Of a DNA stretch of 64,000 nt, positions 16,194-25,241 are shown piece after piece. Source of the stretch: Streptomyces longhuiensis. Its GTDB lineage: Bacteria; Actinomycetota; Actinomycetes; Streptomycetales; Streptomycetaceae. The DNA is taken from positions 7,642,001-7,706,000 of the forward strand of contig NZ_CP085173.1 of NCBI RefSeq assembly GCF_020616555.1, in the 5' to 3' direction. Each line of letters begins with the position of its first letter. Within the stretch, counting starts at the first letter, position 1. The translations under genes and the position numbers were made by a program. The notes beneath the pieces were generated by a model. That model did no database searches. It was not told the origin of the DNA and saw nothing but the letters and a program-made list of their open reading frames with translations.

Positions 16194-18161
16194 ATGACGT
16201 CGACCGCATTCCCGCATCTGTTCAGCCCGCTCGTCATCGGCGGCGTGACCCTGAAGAACCGCGTCCTGTCCTCCGGTCACGACACGGTCCTCGTCGAGGG
16301 CGGGCAGGTCACCGACGATCTGGTCGCCTATCACGAGGCGCGCGCCGAGGGTGGGGTCGGGCTCATCGTCGTACAGGTGGCGGGAGTTCACGAGACGGCG
16401 CGGTACACGACGCATGTCCTCATGGCCACCGACGACTCGTGCGTCGAGGGGTACCGGCGGCTCGCCGAGGCCGCGCACCGGCACGGTGCCAAGGTCTTCG
16501 GACAGCTCTTCCACCCGGGACGCGAGATCCTGGAGTCGCGCGACGGCTCCGCGCCCGTCGCCTGGTCGGCGTCGGCGACGCCCAGCGAGCGCTTCCATGT
16601 GATGCCGCGCGCCATGACCGGGACCGAGATACGTGAAGTCGTCGACGGGTACGGAGAGGCCGCCCGCAGGCTGCGCGCCGCGGGGCTCGACGGCGTGGAA
16701 GTGGTCGCGAGTCACGGCTACCTCCCGGCCCAGTTCCTCAACCCGCAGGTCAACGTACGCACCGACGAGTACGGGGGTGACGTGGACGGCCGGCTGCGGT
16801 TCCTGCGCGAGGCCCTCGCGTCGGTGCGGGCGCACACCGGACCCGACTTCGTGGCCGGACTGCGGATCTCCGGCGACGAGTTGAGCCATGACGGCCTCAC
16901 CGCCGAGCTCGCCGTCGAGGCGGCCGCCCGGCTGGACCGCGAGGGTCTCGTCGACTATGTGAGCGTCTGCGCCGGCTCGTCGGCGACGATCTCCGGCGCC
17001 GTGCACATCGCACCCCCGATGACGCAGCCCGCGGGATACACCGCCCCCATCGCCGCGCGCGTGCGGGCGGCGGTCGAGGTGCCGGTCATGGTCGCCGGGC
17101 GCGTCAACCAGCCTCAGGAGGCGGAGCAGATCATCAAGGAGGGCCAGGCCGACGCCTGCGCCATGACCCGCGCCCTGATCTGCGACCCCGACATGCCGGG
17201 CAAGGCGAGCGACGGCCGCACGGAGGAGATCCGGGCCTGCATCGGCTGCAACCAGGCCTGCATCGGCCACTTCCAGCGCGGCTACCCGATCTCCTGCATC
17301 CAGCACCCCGAGACCGGCAGGGAGCGCCGGTTCACGCGGCTGCCCCTGCCCACCAGGCGCCGGAAGGTCCTCGTCGCCGGTGGCGGTCCCGCGGGGCTCA
17401 AGGCCGCCGCCGTGGCCGCGTCCCGCGGGCACGACGTCACGCTGCACGAGGCGGGCCGGCGCGTCGGTGGCCAGGTGCTGCTCGCCCAACTCCTGCCGGG
17501 GCGCGCCGAGTTCGGCGGTGCGATCACGAACCTGGAGGGCGAGGCGCGGCGGGCGGGGGCGCGGATCGTCACCGGGTCCCGTGTCGACGCCGAGCTGCTC
17601 GACCGCGAGGAGGCGGACACGCTCATCGTCGCCACGGGTGCGGTGCCACGTCGGCCGGCGCTCGAACTCCTCGACGACCCCGTCGTCCTGGACGCCTGGG
17701 ACGTCGTCCGCGGCACCGTCGACGTGCCCAAGGGCCGGATCGTCGTCGCGGACTGGCGCGGTGACTGGATCGGGATCGGCGTGGCCGTCCAACTCGCGGG
17801 CCAGGGGCGGAAAGTGACGCTGTGTACAACCGGCTTCGGGGCGGGCGAACACCTTCAGCAGTACGTGCGCGCGTCGATGCTGGCCGAGGCCGCGCGGGCC
17901 GGGGTCGAGACCGTGCCGACGGTGCGTCCCTACGGCGCCGACGCCGACACGGCGTACTTCCAGCACACCCTCACCGAGGAGCCGGTGATCATCGAAGGGG
18001 TCGCGGCCCTCGTCCTCGCCCAGGGACACGACCCGGTGGGCGAACTCGCCGGCCTGGCGGACGGACGGGTGGGTGAGGTCCTGATGGCGGGGGACTGCGT
18101 GTCACCGCGAACCGTGGAGGAGGCCGTACTGGAGGGCCTGACGGTGGCGTCGTCCCTCTGA
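16194..18161 (+). CDS. FMN/4Fe-4S/FAD oxidoreductase of the dienoyl-CoA reductase / N-methylproline demethylase family
   Basis: This 655-residue fusion has an Old-Yellow-Enzyme TIM barrel (residues about 1-340, FMN), a 4Fe-4S site CIGCNQAC with a further Cys in ISCIQHP, and a C-terminal FAD/NAD domain starting KVLVAGGGPAGLKAAAVA. This is the layout of 2,4-dienoyl-CoA reductase, trimethylamine dehydrogenase and N-methylproline (stachydrine) demethylase. With an amino-acid permease and a BetI-like TetR next door and no beta-oxidation genes, demethylation or dehydrogenation of an N-methylated amine is the better guess. ATG 16194 follows an AGGAGG site 10 bases upstream. The TetR gene ends 58 bases before it. 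Confidence 0.85.
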   Translation: MTSTAFPHLFSPLVIGGVTLKNRVLSSGHDTVLVEGGQVTDDLVAYHEARAEGGVGLIVVQVAGVHETARYTTHVLMATDDSCVEGYRRLAEAAHRHGAKVFGQLFHPGREILESRDGSAPVAWSASATPSERFHVMPRAMTGTEIREVVDGYGEAARRLRAAGLDGVEVVASHGYLPAQFLNPQVNVRTDEYGGDVDGRLRFLREALASVRAHTGPDFVAGLRISGDELSHDGLTAELAVEAAARLDREGLVDYVSVCAGSSATISGAVHIAPPMTQPAGYTAPIAARVRAAVEVPVMVAGRVNQPQEAEQIIKEGQADACAMTRALICDPDMPGKASDGRTEEIRACIGCNQACIGHFQRGYPISCIQHPETGRERRFTRLPLPTRRRKVLVAGGGPAGLKAAAVAASRGHDVTLHEAGRRVGGQVLLAQLLPGRAEFGGAITNLEGEARRAGARIVTGSRVDAELLDREEADTLIVATGAVPRRPALELLDDPVVLDAWDVVRGTVDVPKGRIVVADWRGDWIGIGVAVQLAGQGRKVTLCTTGFGAGEHLQQYVRASMLAEAARAGVETVPTVRPYGADADTAYFQHTLTEEPVIIEGVAALVLAQGHDPVGELAGLADGRVGEVLMAGDCVSPRTVEEAVLEGLTVASSL

Positions 18162-18210
18162 GCCGCGCAGCCACGCGGACATGTCCGGTCGCCGCGCCGC
18201 CGTGCGTGCC

Positions 18211-18954
18211 TCAGCGCGGATGGCGGCGCAGCCGCACCCGGTACGAGTAGTGCTCCGGAAGGAAGTGGCTGACGGCCAGCTCGACCGGGCGGCCCGACGC
18301 CGACAGGTAGAGGCGGTCGATCCGGAGCAGCGGATGCTGCGGCGGGCACTCCAGCTGCGCCGCCACCTCGGCCGAGGCGAGGGCGACCGTGACGGACTGC
18401 TCCGCCTCCGCGATCGGCTCGGGCAGCCGGCCGTCGAGGAGGCCGATGATGGTGACGCGGCTGTCCGTGCCCGCCTCCGTCAGCTCCGGGCGGTCCGCGA
18501 CGAGCGCGCCCACGTCCGGCGGCAGATGCACCGTCGTCAGACAGAACGGGGTGTCCTCGTGCAGCCGCAGGAACGAGAGGTGGTCCACGCGGTCGGAGCC
18601 GACGCGCAGCCTGCCCGCCGCGTCCACGTCGACCCGGCGGCGCAGCGGCGACACCAGGCGCATCGTCGTGTCGAGGGACAGCGCCATGAGGTCCTCGACC
18701 GAGCCGAACTGCCGCAGATACTGCTCCTCGCGGGGCGCGGCGAACGTGCCGCGCCCCGGGACCCGGTGCACGAGGCCCTCCGTGACCAGGTCCTGGAAGG
18801 CGCGCCGCACGGTCTGCCGGCTGAGACCGTGCGAGGCGGCGAGCTCCGCCTCCGTGGGCAGCCGCACCCCTTCGGGGTAGTCGTGCCGCAGGATCGCCTC
18901 GCGCAGCTCGCGCGCGAGGCGTACATAGGCGCTGTCACGCCCGGGGGCCGCCAT
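18211..18954 (-). CDS. GntR/HutC-family repressor
   Basis: This 247-residue regulator has a winged helix (LPTEAELAASHGLSRQTVRR, then GRGTF) followed by a UTRA ligand-binding domain ending SHFLPEHYSYRVRL. ATG 18954 has a GAGGGGGAC site; a longer frame from 18996 has none. A TTGTACGGC motif lies 83 bases upstream of its start. The same motif occurs twice in the divergent promoter of the CoA-transferase and MFS operons, so it probably represses all three units and is relieved by a pathway acyl-CoA or acid. Confidence 0.92.
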   Translation of the reverse strand: MAAPGRDSAYVRLARELREAILRHDYPEGVRLPTEAELAASHGLSRQTVRRAFQDLVTEGLVHRVPGRGTFAAPREEQYLRQFGSVEDLMALSLDTTMRLVSPLRRRVDVDAAGRLRVGSDRVDHLSFLRLHEDTPFCLTTVHLPPDVGALVADRPELTEAGTDSRVTIIGLLDGRLPEPIAEAEQSVTVALASAEVAAQLECPPQHPLLRIDRLYLSASGRPVELAVSHFLPEHYSYRVRLRRHPR

Positions 18955-19036
18955 CTGTGTCCCCCTCGTCCGCTCTGTGCGTGTCGTACGCGTCATGTCT
19001 GCCGTTCACCGTCCTGCCTGTGCCGTGAGTCTAATG

Positions 19037-19045
19037 GCCGTACAA
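19037..19045 (-). promoter_or_regulatory. TTGTACGGC site 1 (GntR autoregulation)
   Basis: On the minus strand this reads CTTGTACGGCCATTAG and lies just upstream of the gntR start. It shares TTGTACGGC with the sites at 22713 and 22836. Confidence 0.55.
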
Positions 19046-19058
19046 GACGGTGCGCAGG

Positions 19059-20225
19059 TCAGACGTCCAGACCGCCGCGGGAGACCAGCTGGCGCACGAT
19101 GACGTTGCGCTGGATCTCGTTGGTGCCCTCGCCGACGATCATCAGGGGCGCGTCGCGGAAGTAGCGCTCGACGTCGAACTCGGTCGAGTAGCCGTAGCCG
19201 CCGTGGATACGGACCGCGTTCAGGGTGATCTCCATGGCCGTCTCCGACGCGAAGAGCTTGGCCATGCCCGCCTCCATGTCGACGCGGCGGCCCGCGTCCG
19301 CCTCGCGGGCGGCGTACAGCGTGAGCTGGCGCGCCGCGGTGAGCGAAGTGGCCATGTCGGCGAGGTAGTTGCCGATCGACTGGTGCTTGTAGATGGGCTC
19401 GCCGAACGTCTCGCGCTCCTGCGCGTAGCGCAGGGCGTCCTCGAACGCGGCCCTGCCGACGCCGAGCGCGCGCGAGGCGACCTGGAGGCGGCCCGTCTCC
19501 AGGCCCTTCATCATCTGACCGAAGCCCTTGCCCTCGACGCCGCCGAGCAGCGCGTCGGCCGGGACGCGGTAGTCGTCGAAGGTCAGCTCACAGCTCTCGA
19601 CGCCCTTGTAGCCGAGCTTCGGCAGGTCGCGCGAGACGGTGAGCCCCGGGCCGTGCTCGGCGAGCAGGATGGAGATGCCGCGGTGCTTCGGTTCGGCCGC
19701 CGGGTCCGTCTTGCACAGCAGCGCGATCAGCTGCGAGCGCCGGGAGTTGGTGATCCAGGTCTTGCCGCCGTTGACGACGTACGAGTCCCCGTCGCGCCGC
19801 GCGACCGTGCGCATCGCCTGGAGGTCGGAGCCGCCGCCCGGCTCGGTGAGGGCCATCGTCGAGCGGATCTCGCCGGTCGCCATCTTCGGCAGGTAGCGGT
19901 TCTTCTGCTCCTCGGTGCCGAAGTGCAGCAGCAGCTTGGAGACGACGGTGTGGCCGCCCATGGCGCCGGCGAGGCTCATCCAGCCGCGCGCCAGCTCCTC
20001 CGTGATCAGCACGTAGCAGGGCGTGGAGACGGGCGTGCCGCCGTACTCCTCGGGGATCGCGAGGCCGAAGATGCCGAGGTCCTTCATCTGCTCGATGAGC
20101 GCCTCGGGATAGGTGTTGGCGTGCTCCAACTCCCGTACGACCGGCTTCACTTCGCGATCCACGAAGTTCCGCACGGTCTCGACGATCAGCTGCTCGTCGG
20201 AGGAGAGGGTGTCGAGGGTGCTCAC
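19059..20225 (-). CDS. Acyl-CoA dehydrogenase (C5-dicarboxylate cluster)
   Basis: This 388-residue FAD-dependent dehydrogenase should introduce an alpha,beta double bond in an acyl-CoA and pass electrons to ETF. Family marks are LTEPGGGSD, WITNS, the C-terminal HGGYGYSTEFDVERYFRD and the catalytic Glu at about residue 366 in GEGTNEIQ. GTG 20225 overlaps the CoA-transferase stop (GTGA). In a cluster with a CoA transferase, an HTD2-like hydratase and a CitE-like lyase, a short branched dicarboxylyl-CoA such as methylsuccinyl-CoA is a plausible substrate. This is inferred, and specificity cannot be read from the motifs. Confidence 0.92.
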   Translation of the reverse strand: MSTLDTLSSDEQLIVETVRNFVDREVKPVVRELEHANTYPEALIEQMKDLGIFGLAIPEEYGGTPVSTPCYVLITEELARGWMSLAGAMGGHTVVSKLLLHFGTEEQKNRYLPKMATGEIRSTMALTEPGGGSDLQAMRTVARRDGDSYVVNGGKTWITNSRRSQLIALLCKTDPAAEPKHRGISILLAEHGPGLTVSRDLPKLGYKGVESCELTFDDYRVPADALLGGVEGKGFGQMMKGLETGRLQVASRALGVGRAAFEDALRYAQERETFGEPIYKHQSIGNYLADMATSLTAARQLTLYAAREADAGRRVDMEAGMAKLFASETAMEITLNAVRIHGGYGYSTEFDVERYFRDAPLMIVGEGTNEIQRNVIVRQLVSRGGLDV

Positions 20226-21454
20226 TTCGCGGACGCTCCTTGTTCGTGGTCGTGCGTGGTGTCGATGACGCCCTGCGTCCGCAGCCGCTCGATGTCGGCG
20301 GCGCTGCGGCCCAGGGCGGTGAGGATCTGTTCGGTGTGCTCTCCCGCGGCGGGCACGGGGTCCATCCGGGGGGTGACGCCGGAGAGGTCCGCCGGGGGAA
20401 GCAGTGCCTGTACGGGCCCCTGCGCCCCCGGCACCGCGATGTCGCGCCAGCGGTCGCGCTCGGCGAGGGCCGGGTGGGCGAGGAACTCGGCGATGGAGTT
20501 CACACCCGCGTTGGCGATGCCGGCCTTGTCGAGGAGCGCCATGGCGTCCTCGCTGCCGAGCTCGGCGAACCGGGCGGAGACGGCCGCGTTGACCTCGTCG
20601 CGGTGGGCGACGCGGTCGGCGCCGGTGGCCATGCGGGGGTCGTCGGTGAGTTCGGGACGGCCGAGGACCGTGGAGCACAGGGCCTGCCACTCCCGCTCGT
20701 TCTGGATGGAGAGCAGCACCTCCTTCCCGTCGGAGGCGGTGAAGGGGCCGTAGGGCGCGATCGTGGCGTGCTGGGCGCCGATGCGCGGCGGCTGCGTGCC
20801 GCCGTATCGCGTGTAGTAGGCGGGCTGGCTCATCCACTCGGCGAGCGCCTCGAACAGGGAGACCTCGACGGCGGGCGCCCGCCCGGTGGTGGCCCGCGTG
20901 TAGAGGGCGGAGAGGACGCCGCTGTACGCGTACATGCCGGCCGAGATGTCGGCGACGGAGATGCCCACGCGGGCGGGCTCGTCGGGCGAGCCCGTGATGG
21001 AGAGCAGTCCGGTCTGGCACTGCACGAGCAGGTCGTACGCCTTGCGCTGCGACCAGGAGCCGCTGGTGCCGTACCCGCTGATGGTGCAGGGGATCAGGCG
21101 GGGGTGGCGGGCCTGGAGCGCGGCGGGGCCGAGGTCCATGCGGTCGGCTGCGCCCGGGGCGAGGTTCTGGACGAACACGTCGGCGTCCGCGAGGAGTTCC
21201 TCCAGGATGTCCCGGCCCTCCTGGGACTTGAGGTCCAGGGTGAGGGACTCCTTGGAGCGGTTGAGCCACACGAAATAGCTGGCCTGCCCGTGCACCGTGG
21301 TGTCGTAGCGGCGGGCGAAGTCACCGCCGCCGGGACGCTCGACCTTGATGACGCGGGCGCCGAGGTCGGCGAGCTGGCGGGTGGCGAAGGGCGCGGCGAC
21401 GGCCTGTTCCAGGCTGACGACCGTGATGCCTTCGAGGGGGAGCGGCTCGGTCAT
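20222..21454 (-). CDS. Family III CoA transferase (CaiB/BaiF)
   Basis: This 410-residue CoA transferase moves CoA between carboxylic acids via an aspartyl thioester. The family start DLGARVIKVERPGGGDFAR is present. The catalytic Asp is at about residue 141 in KAYDLLVQ, and the SGYGTSG loop precedes it. ATG 21454 overlaps the MmgE/PrpD stop (ATGA), and its own stop overlaps the dehydrogenase start. Family III members include succinyl-CoA:mesaconate, itaconate and citramalate transferases, which would fit the hydratase and lyase encoded across the divergent promoter. Confidence 0.92.
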   Translation of the reverse strand: MTEPLPLEGITVVSLEQAVAAPFATRQLADLGARVIKVERPGGGDFARRYDTTVHGQASYFVWLNRSKESLTLDLKSQEGRDILEELLADADVFVQNLAPGAADRMDLGPAALQARHPRLIPCTISGYGTSGSWSQRKAYDLLVQCQTGLLSITGSPDEPARVGISVADISAGMYAYSGVLSALYTRATTGRAPAVEVSLFEALAEWMSQPAYYTRYGGTQPPRIGAQHATIAPYGPFTASDGKEVLLSIQNEREWQALCSTVLGRPELTDDPRMATGADRVAHRDEVNAAVSARFAELGSEDAMALLDKAGIANAGVNSIAEFLAHPALAERDRWRDIAVPGAQGPVQALLPPADLSGVTPRMDPVPAAGEHTEQILTALGRSAADIERLRTQGVIDTTHDHEQGASAK

Positions 21455-22674
21455 GCGGGGTCCTTCCCGGGAAGTTCGGTGAGGAGCAGCGCGCGGGCCG
21501 ACTCCCAGGTCGTGTCCTTGAGCAGGGCGGGTACGTCGCTGCCGCACGCGACGAATTTCTCCACCAACTCTCCGTCCGTGGGCGGGCGTTGAGGTGAGCC
21601 CGGCGGGTGGCAGAGGGTGGAGCGCAGGACCCGGCCGTCGGTGAGCGTCACTGCGAGGCCGACCTCGCCGTCGAGGAGCCCGGCACCGCCCTCGGTGCGC
21701 TCCGTCTCGACGGTGGCCATCAGGCGCCGTGCCTCGGGCCGGCGCACCGATTCGTCCGTGAAGGCCCCGAAGCCGGGGAACCCGTCGAGCAGGGCCGTCG
21801 CCACCGCGTACGGGAGGCTGAACTTGCCTTCGAGCCCGGTGTCCGGGTCGTCGTGGATGAGGGGGTGGACGGTGGCCCCCGGGGTGGTGACGCGGACGGC
21901 CGTGACGTCGTCGGGGCCGCACTCGGCGCGCAGATCGCGCAGCGCCGCGATCGGGCGCTGCATCGCGTAGCAGCAGGGGAACATCTTGATGGCGAGGCCA
22001 CCGGGTACGGCGGGACCGCCGCTGTGGGGCGCACCGTCCGCGGCGCCGTCCGCTCCTTGCGCGCCCACCAGCTTCAGCCACGCGTCGACCGCCCGCGGAT
22101 CGGCCGTGGCACCGGCCCGGGCCAGGCGCGCCGCCCGCACCCCCGCCTCCGCCGCGAAACCGACCTGGAGCGACTTGCTGTGGGTGCCGAACGCGGCCTG
22201 GACTCCGCTCGCGCCGGGCACCGCGAGCGCCATGGCCGTCGCCAGCCGCTCGGGCGTGAGGCCCCAGGCGACGCCCGCCGCGACGGCCGCCGCGGGGGCG
22301 CCCGCCGTGCAGGTGGCGTGCCAGCCGGCCGCGTAGTGCGACCAGCCGAGCAGCGTGCCGAGCCGGGCCATCACGCCCGCTCCGGCGAGATAGGCGCGCG
22401 CGTCGCCGCCCGCCGCGAGGACCGCGGGGACGATCACGACGCTGATGTGTGTCGTGGACTCGATGTGCAGGTCGTCGAAGTCGAGGACGTGACCGACCGC
22501 GGCCCAGCGCGCCGCGTCCGGCAGCTCGGCTGCCAGCGCGCTCACCGGGTGGTCGCGCGCGGCGAGCGTGACCGCGACCGTGTCCAGGAGGGAGCGGCGG
22601 GCGAGCGCCAGGTCCTCGGCGTCGGGTTCGTATCCGTACGCCCACTCGGCGAGCGATTCCGCGATGGCCGGCAT
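21451..22674 (-). CDS. MmgE/PrpD-family protein
   Basis: This 407-residue protein belongs to the family of 2-methylcitrate dehydratase and cis-aconitate decarboxylase. Diagnostic segments are HVLDFDDLHIESTTH, GWHATCTAGAPAA, the conserved Lys in GTHSKSLQVGFAAEAG and IKMFPCCYAMQRP. The true reaction could be dehydration of a methylcitrate-type acid or decarboxylation of cis-aconitate to itaconate. Its partnership with a CoA transferase makes a role in feeding or converting a C5/C6 acid likely. ATG 22674 follows GAAGGGAAG. It is the first gene of a three-gene minus-strand operon. Confidence 0.85.
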   Translation of the reverse strand: MPAIAESLAEWAYGYEPDAEDLALARRSLLDTVAVTLAARDHPVSALAAELPDAARWAAVGHVLDFDDLHIESTTHISVVIVPAVLAAGGDARAYLAGAGVMARLGTLLGWSHYAAGWHATCTAGAPAAAVAAGVAWGLTPERLATAMALAVPGASGVQAAFGTHSKSLQVGFAAEAGVRAARLARAGATADPRAVDAWLKLVGAQGADGAADGAPHSGGPAVPGGLAIKMFPCCYAMQRPIAALRDLRAECGPDDVTAVRVTTPGATVHPLIHDDPDTGLEGKFSLPYAVATALLDGFPGFGAFTDESVRRPEARRLMATVETERTEGGAGLLDGEVGLAVTLTDGRVLRSTLCHPPGSPQRPPTDGELVEKFVACGSDVPALLKDTTWESARALLLTELPGKDPA

Positions 22675-22712
22675 GGCTTCCCTTCATACATGTCCTGCAC
22701 TGCGTGGTTACT

Positions 22713-22721
22713 TTGTACGGC
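22713..22721 (+). promoter_or_regulatory. TTGTACGGC site 2
   Basis: TTTGTACGGCCAAA also forms an inverted TTTG/CAAA pair. It lies 39 bases upstream of the MmgE/PrpD start and probably controls the minus-strand operon. Confidence 0.55.
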
Positions 22722-22835
22722 CAAATGGCGGGACCGTCAATGGTGCCACCGGCAGGGCAACTTAAAGCCTTCACATGCGACTTCTCTTCAGGGGGGTTGA
22801 CGGGACGCCCGTCGGGGCGGACGCTGGGCCGCGTT

Positions 22836-22844
22836 TTGTACGGC
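22836..22844 (+). promoter_or_regulatory. TTGTACGGC site 3
   Basis: TTGTACGGCACAA forms an inverted TTGT/ACAA pair. It lies 113 bases upstream of the MFS start and probably controls the plus-strand operon. Confidence 0.55.
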
Positions 22845-22956
22845 ACAATCCGCCATTGAGGCGGCCACATCGTTCGGTCTGTCCAGCCACCCGTCCAGGT
22901 ACCCGGCAATCCACCTGGCCGCCGGCTGTCCGGCCGACTGTCCCCGGAGGTCTCGC

Positions 22957-24342
22957 ATGGGCGATGCGCATCCCCTGCTCGCCGCGCTCAGCGGCGCCCG
23001 GCACGGTGCCCTGCACCGGCGGGTGCTGCTCACCGTCAGCGCCATGTTCTTCTTCGACCTCGCCGACCTGAACACGTTCGCGTTCGCCGCGCCCGCCATC
23101 CGCCGGGCGCATCTCTTCACCGTCGACGACATCGCGTTCGTCACGGCCCTGGCCTTCGCCGGTATGGCGGCCGGCGCGATCCTCGGCGGCCGGTTCGCCG
23201 ACCACGTGGGCCGGCGCCGGGTCATGGCGGGGTCCGTGGTGCTCTTCTCCGCGGCCTCCGTGGTCAACGCGCTGGTCAGCGGGGTGGGCGCGATGGCCGC
23301 GGCCCGCTTCGCGACCGGGTTCGGCCTCGGCGCCATGACCTCCGTCGCGATCACCTACCTCTCCGAGGTCACCCCGGCCGCACGCCGCGGCCGCGCCCAG
23401 GCGACGGCGCTCGGCACCGGGCTGATCGGCATCCCCGTCGTGGCGTTCACGGCCCGCGGCCTGACCGCCGACGACCCCGGCGGCTGGCGCGCCCTCTTCG
23501 TCATCGGCGCGCTCGGCGTCCTGCTCGTACCGCTCCTGATGCGCCTGCCCGAGTCGCCGCGCTGGCTCCTCGCGCGCGGCCGCAACGCCGAAGCCGTGCA
23601 GGTCACACGCGCCTTCGTGCCCGACTGGGAGCCGTCCGCCGACGCGCTGGCCGCGCCGCCCGCGGCAGCGGACCGGCCCCGGTTCACCGAACTCTTCGCC
23701 GCGGGCCAGCGGCGCAACACCGTCGCCCTGATGGTCCTGTGGCTCTTCGGGCTCGTCGGTTTCTACGGGTTCCAGTCCTGGGTGCCGACGCTGCTCGCCG
23801 ACCACGGCCAGGACTTCGCGAAGAGCATGACCATGTCCGCGGTCACCACCGTCGGGGCGGTGCCCGGCGCGTTCCTCGCCTGGCCGTTCATCGACCGCTA
23901 CCCGCGCAAGCACCTCGCGGTGGTGCTCGGTCTCGTGGTCGCGGTCCTCGGCATCGGATACGGGCTCAGCTCGTCCACCGTGGCCGTCGTCGTGTTCGGC
24001 ACGCTCGTCGCCGCGCTCAGCCAGACCTTCATCGCGGTGCTCTACTCGTACACCCCCGAGGTCTTCCCCACCCGCCTGCGTACGGCGGGCGCCGGGCTCG
24101 GCAACGGCGTCGGGCGGATCGGCAACGTCATCGCGCCGCTGGTCGTCGCGGCGATCTACACGGCGCCGGGGCTCGGCTACGTCGCCGTGTTCGTGTTCAT
24201 CGCGGGATGCTGGCTGGTCGCCACGGCCACCGTGTTCTTCTTCGGCGTCGACACCCGCGGCCGTTCCCTGGAGACCCTGCACGACGCGGCGGCGGCCCCG
24301 GTGGCTTCCGCGGCACCCGTTTCGCAACGCATCGGAGAATGA
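22957..24342 (+). CDS. MFS transporter (acid:proton symporter type)
   Basis: This 461-residue, 12-helix major facilitator has the loop 2-3 motif GGRFADHVGRRRVM, a central PESPRWLL motif and a late PEVFPTRLRTAG motif, as in the sugar / aromatic-acid symporter groups. It starts the plus-strand operon opposite the CoA-transferase operon and has a TTGTACGGC site upstream. Context suggests uptake of the acid that the cluster degrades. Its stop overlaps the next gene region (GAATGAG). Confidence 0.9.
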   Translation: MGDAHPLLAALSGARHGALHRRVLLTVSAMFFFDLADLNTFAFAAPAIRRAHLFTVDDIAFVTALAFAGMAAGAILGGRFADHVGRRRVMAGSVVLFSAASVVNALVSGVGAMAAARFATGFGLGAMTSVAITYLSEVTPAARRGRAQATALGTGLIGIPVVAFTARGLTADDPGGWRALFVIGALGVLLVPLLMRLPESPRWLLARGRNAEAVQVTRAFVPDWEPSADALAAPPAAADRPRFTELFAAGQRRNTVALMVLWLFGLVGFYGFQSWVPTLLADHGQDFAKSMTMSAVTTVGAVPGAFLAWPFIDRYPRKHLAVVLGLVVAVLGIGYGLSSSTVAVVVFGTLVAALSQTFIAVLYSYTPEVFPTRLRTAGAGLGNGVGRIGNVIAPLVVAAIYTAPGLGYVAVFVFIAGCWLVATATVFFFGVDTRGRSLETLHDAAAAPVASAAPVSQRIGE

Positions 24343-24347
24343 GAGCC

Positions 24348-25241
24348 ATGCCCCAACCAGACGCAGCCCAGGGCGAGTTCGCGCTCGCGCGGTATCTGGA
24401 CGCCTGGGCCCCGGCGCCCGTGACCCTGGACGATCCCGTCGCCGCCGGGCCCGTCGCCGCGCTGAGCCAGGTGCTCGACCAGGAGGCGGCCGTGGCCGGC
24501 GAGGGAGAGCCGTTGCCGCCGCTGTGGCACTGGCTGCACTTCCTCGAATGGCCCGCACAGCGAGAGCTGGGGACCGACGGGCACCCCGCGCACGGCCACT
24601 TCCTGCCGCCCCTCCCGGACCGCAGGCGCATGTTCGCCGGCGGCCGCGCGGAGTTCACCGCGGCGCTGCGGGTCGGCGTGCCCGCCCGGCGCACGAGTTC
24701 CCTCGCCAAGGTCGAGATCAAGCGCGGCCGCACCGGCGAGATGGCCTTCGTGACGGTCCGTCATGAGATCACGCAGGAGGGGGAGACGCGGGTCACCGAG
24801 GAGCAGGACCTCGTCTACCGCGTGGGCGAGGACGAGGGGCGGAGCGGGGGCTTCGGCCTCGACCTCGGTGAGGCCGAACCGTCCGACGCGGACTGGCGGT
24901 TGGCCCTGCGCCCCTCGCCGACGCTGCTGTTCCGCTACAGCGCGCTCACCGCGAACGCCCACCGCATTCACTACGACGCACCGTACGTGCGCGACGTCGA
25001 GGGCTACCCGGGTCTCGTCGTCCACGGGCCGCTCCTCGTCCAGCTGATGCTGGAACTCGCCCGCCGCGAGGCTCCGGAGCGGGAGATCCACACGCTCTCC
25101 TACCGGCTCCGAAAGCCCGTGTTCGCGGGCGAGCAGGTGTGCGCGCTCGGCGACGTGGCGGACGACGGAAGGTCGGCCGCGCTGCGGATCGCCACGCGCC
25201 GGGACGAGCGGCATGCGACGGCGGAGGTGACTTTCAAGTGA
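24348..25241 (+). CDS. HTD2/mesaconyl-CoA-hydratase-type MaoC dehydratase
   Basis: This 297-residue double-hotdog protein has an N-terminal FAS1-like dehydratase half and a C-terminal MaoC half. The segment LFRYSALTANAHRIHYD followed by VEGYPGLVVHGPL is characteristic of the group that includes 3-methylfumaryl-CoA, mesaconyl-CoA and itaconyl-CoA hydratases and yeast Htd2. It would hydrate an enoyl-dicarboxylyl-CoA to a 3-hydroxyacyl-CoA such as citramalyl-CoA. ATG 24348 has a GGAGA site at a good distance. The in-frame ATG 24339 overlaps the MFS stop but lacks spacing. Its stop overlaps the CitE-like start, so hydratase and lyase are translationally coupled. Confidence 0.85.
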   Translation: MPQPDAAQGEFALARYLDAWAPAPVTLDDPVAAGPVAALSQVLDQEAAVAGEGEPLPPLWHWLHFLEWPAQRELGTDGHPAHGHFLPPLPDRRRMFAGGRAEFTAALRVGVPARRTSSLAKVEIKRGRTGEMAFVTVRHEITQEGETRVTEEQDLVYRVGEDEGRSGGFGLDLGEAEPSDADWRLALRPSPTLLFRYSALTANAHRIHYDAPYVRDVEGYPGLVVHGPLLVQLMLELARREAPEREIHTLSYRLRKPVFAGEQVCALGDVADDGRSAALRIATRRDERHATAEVTFK

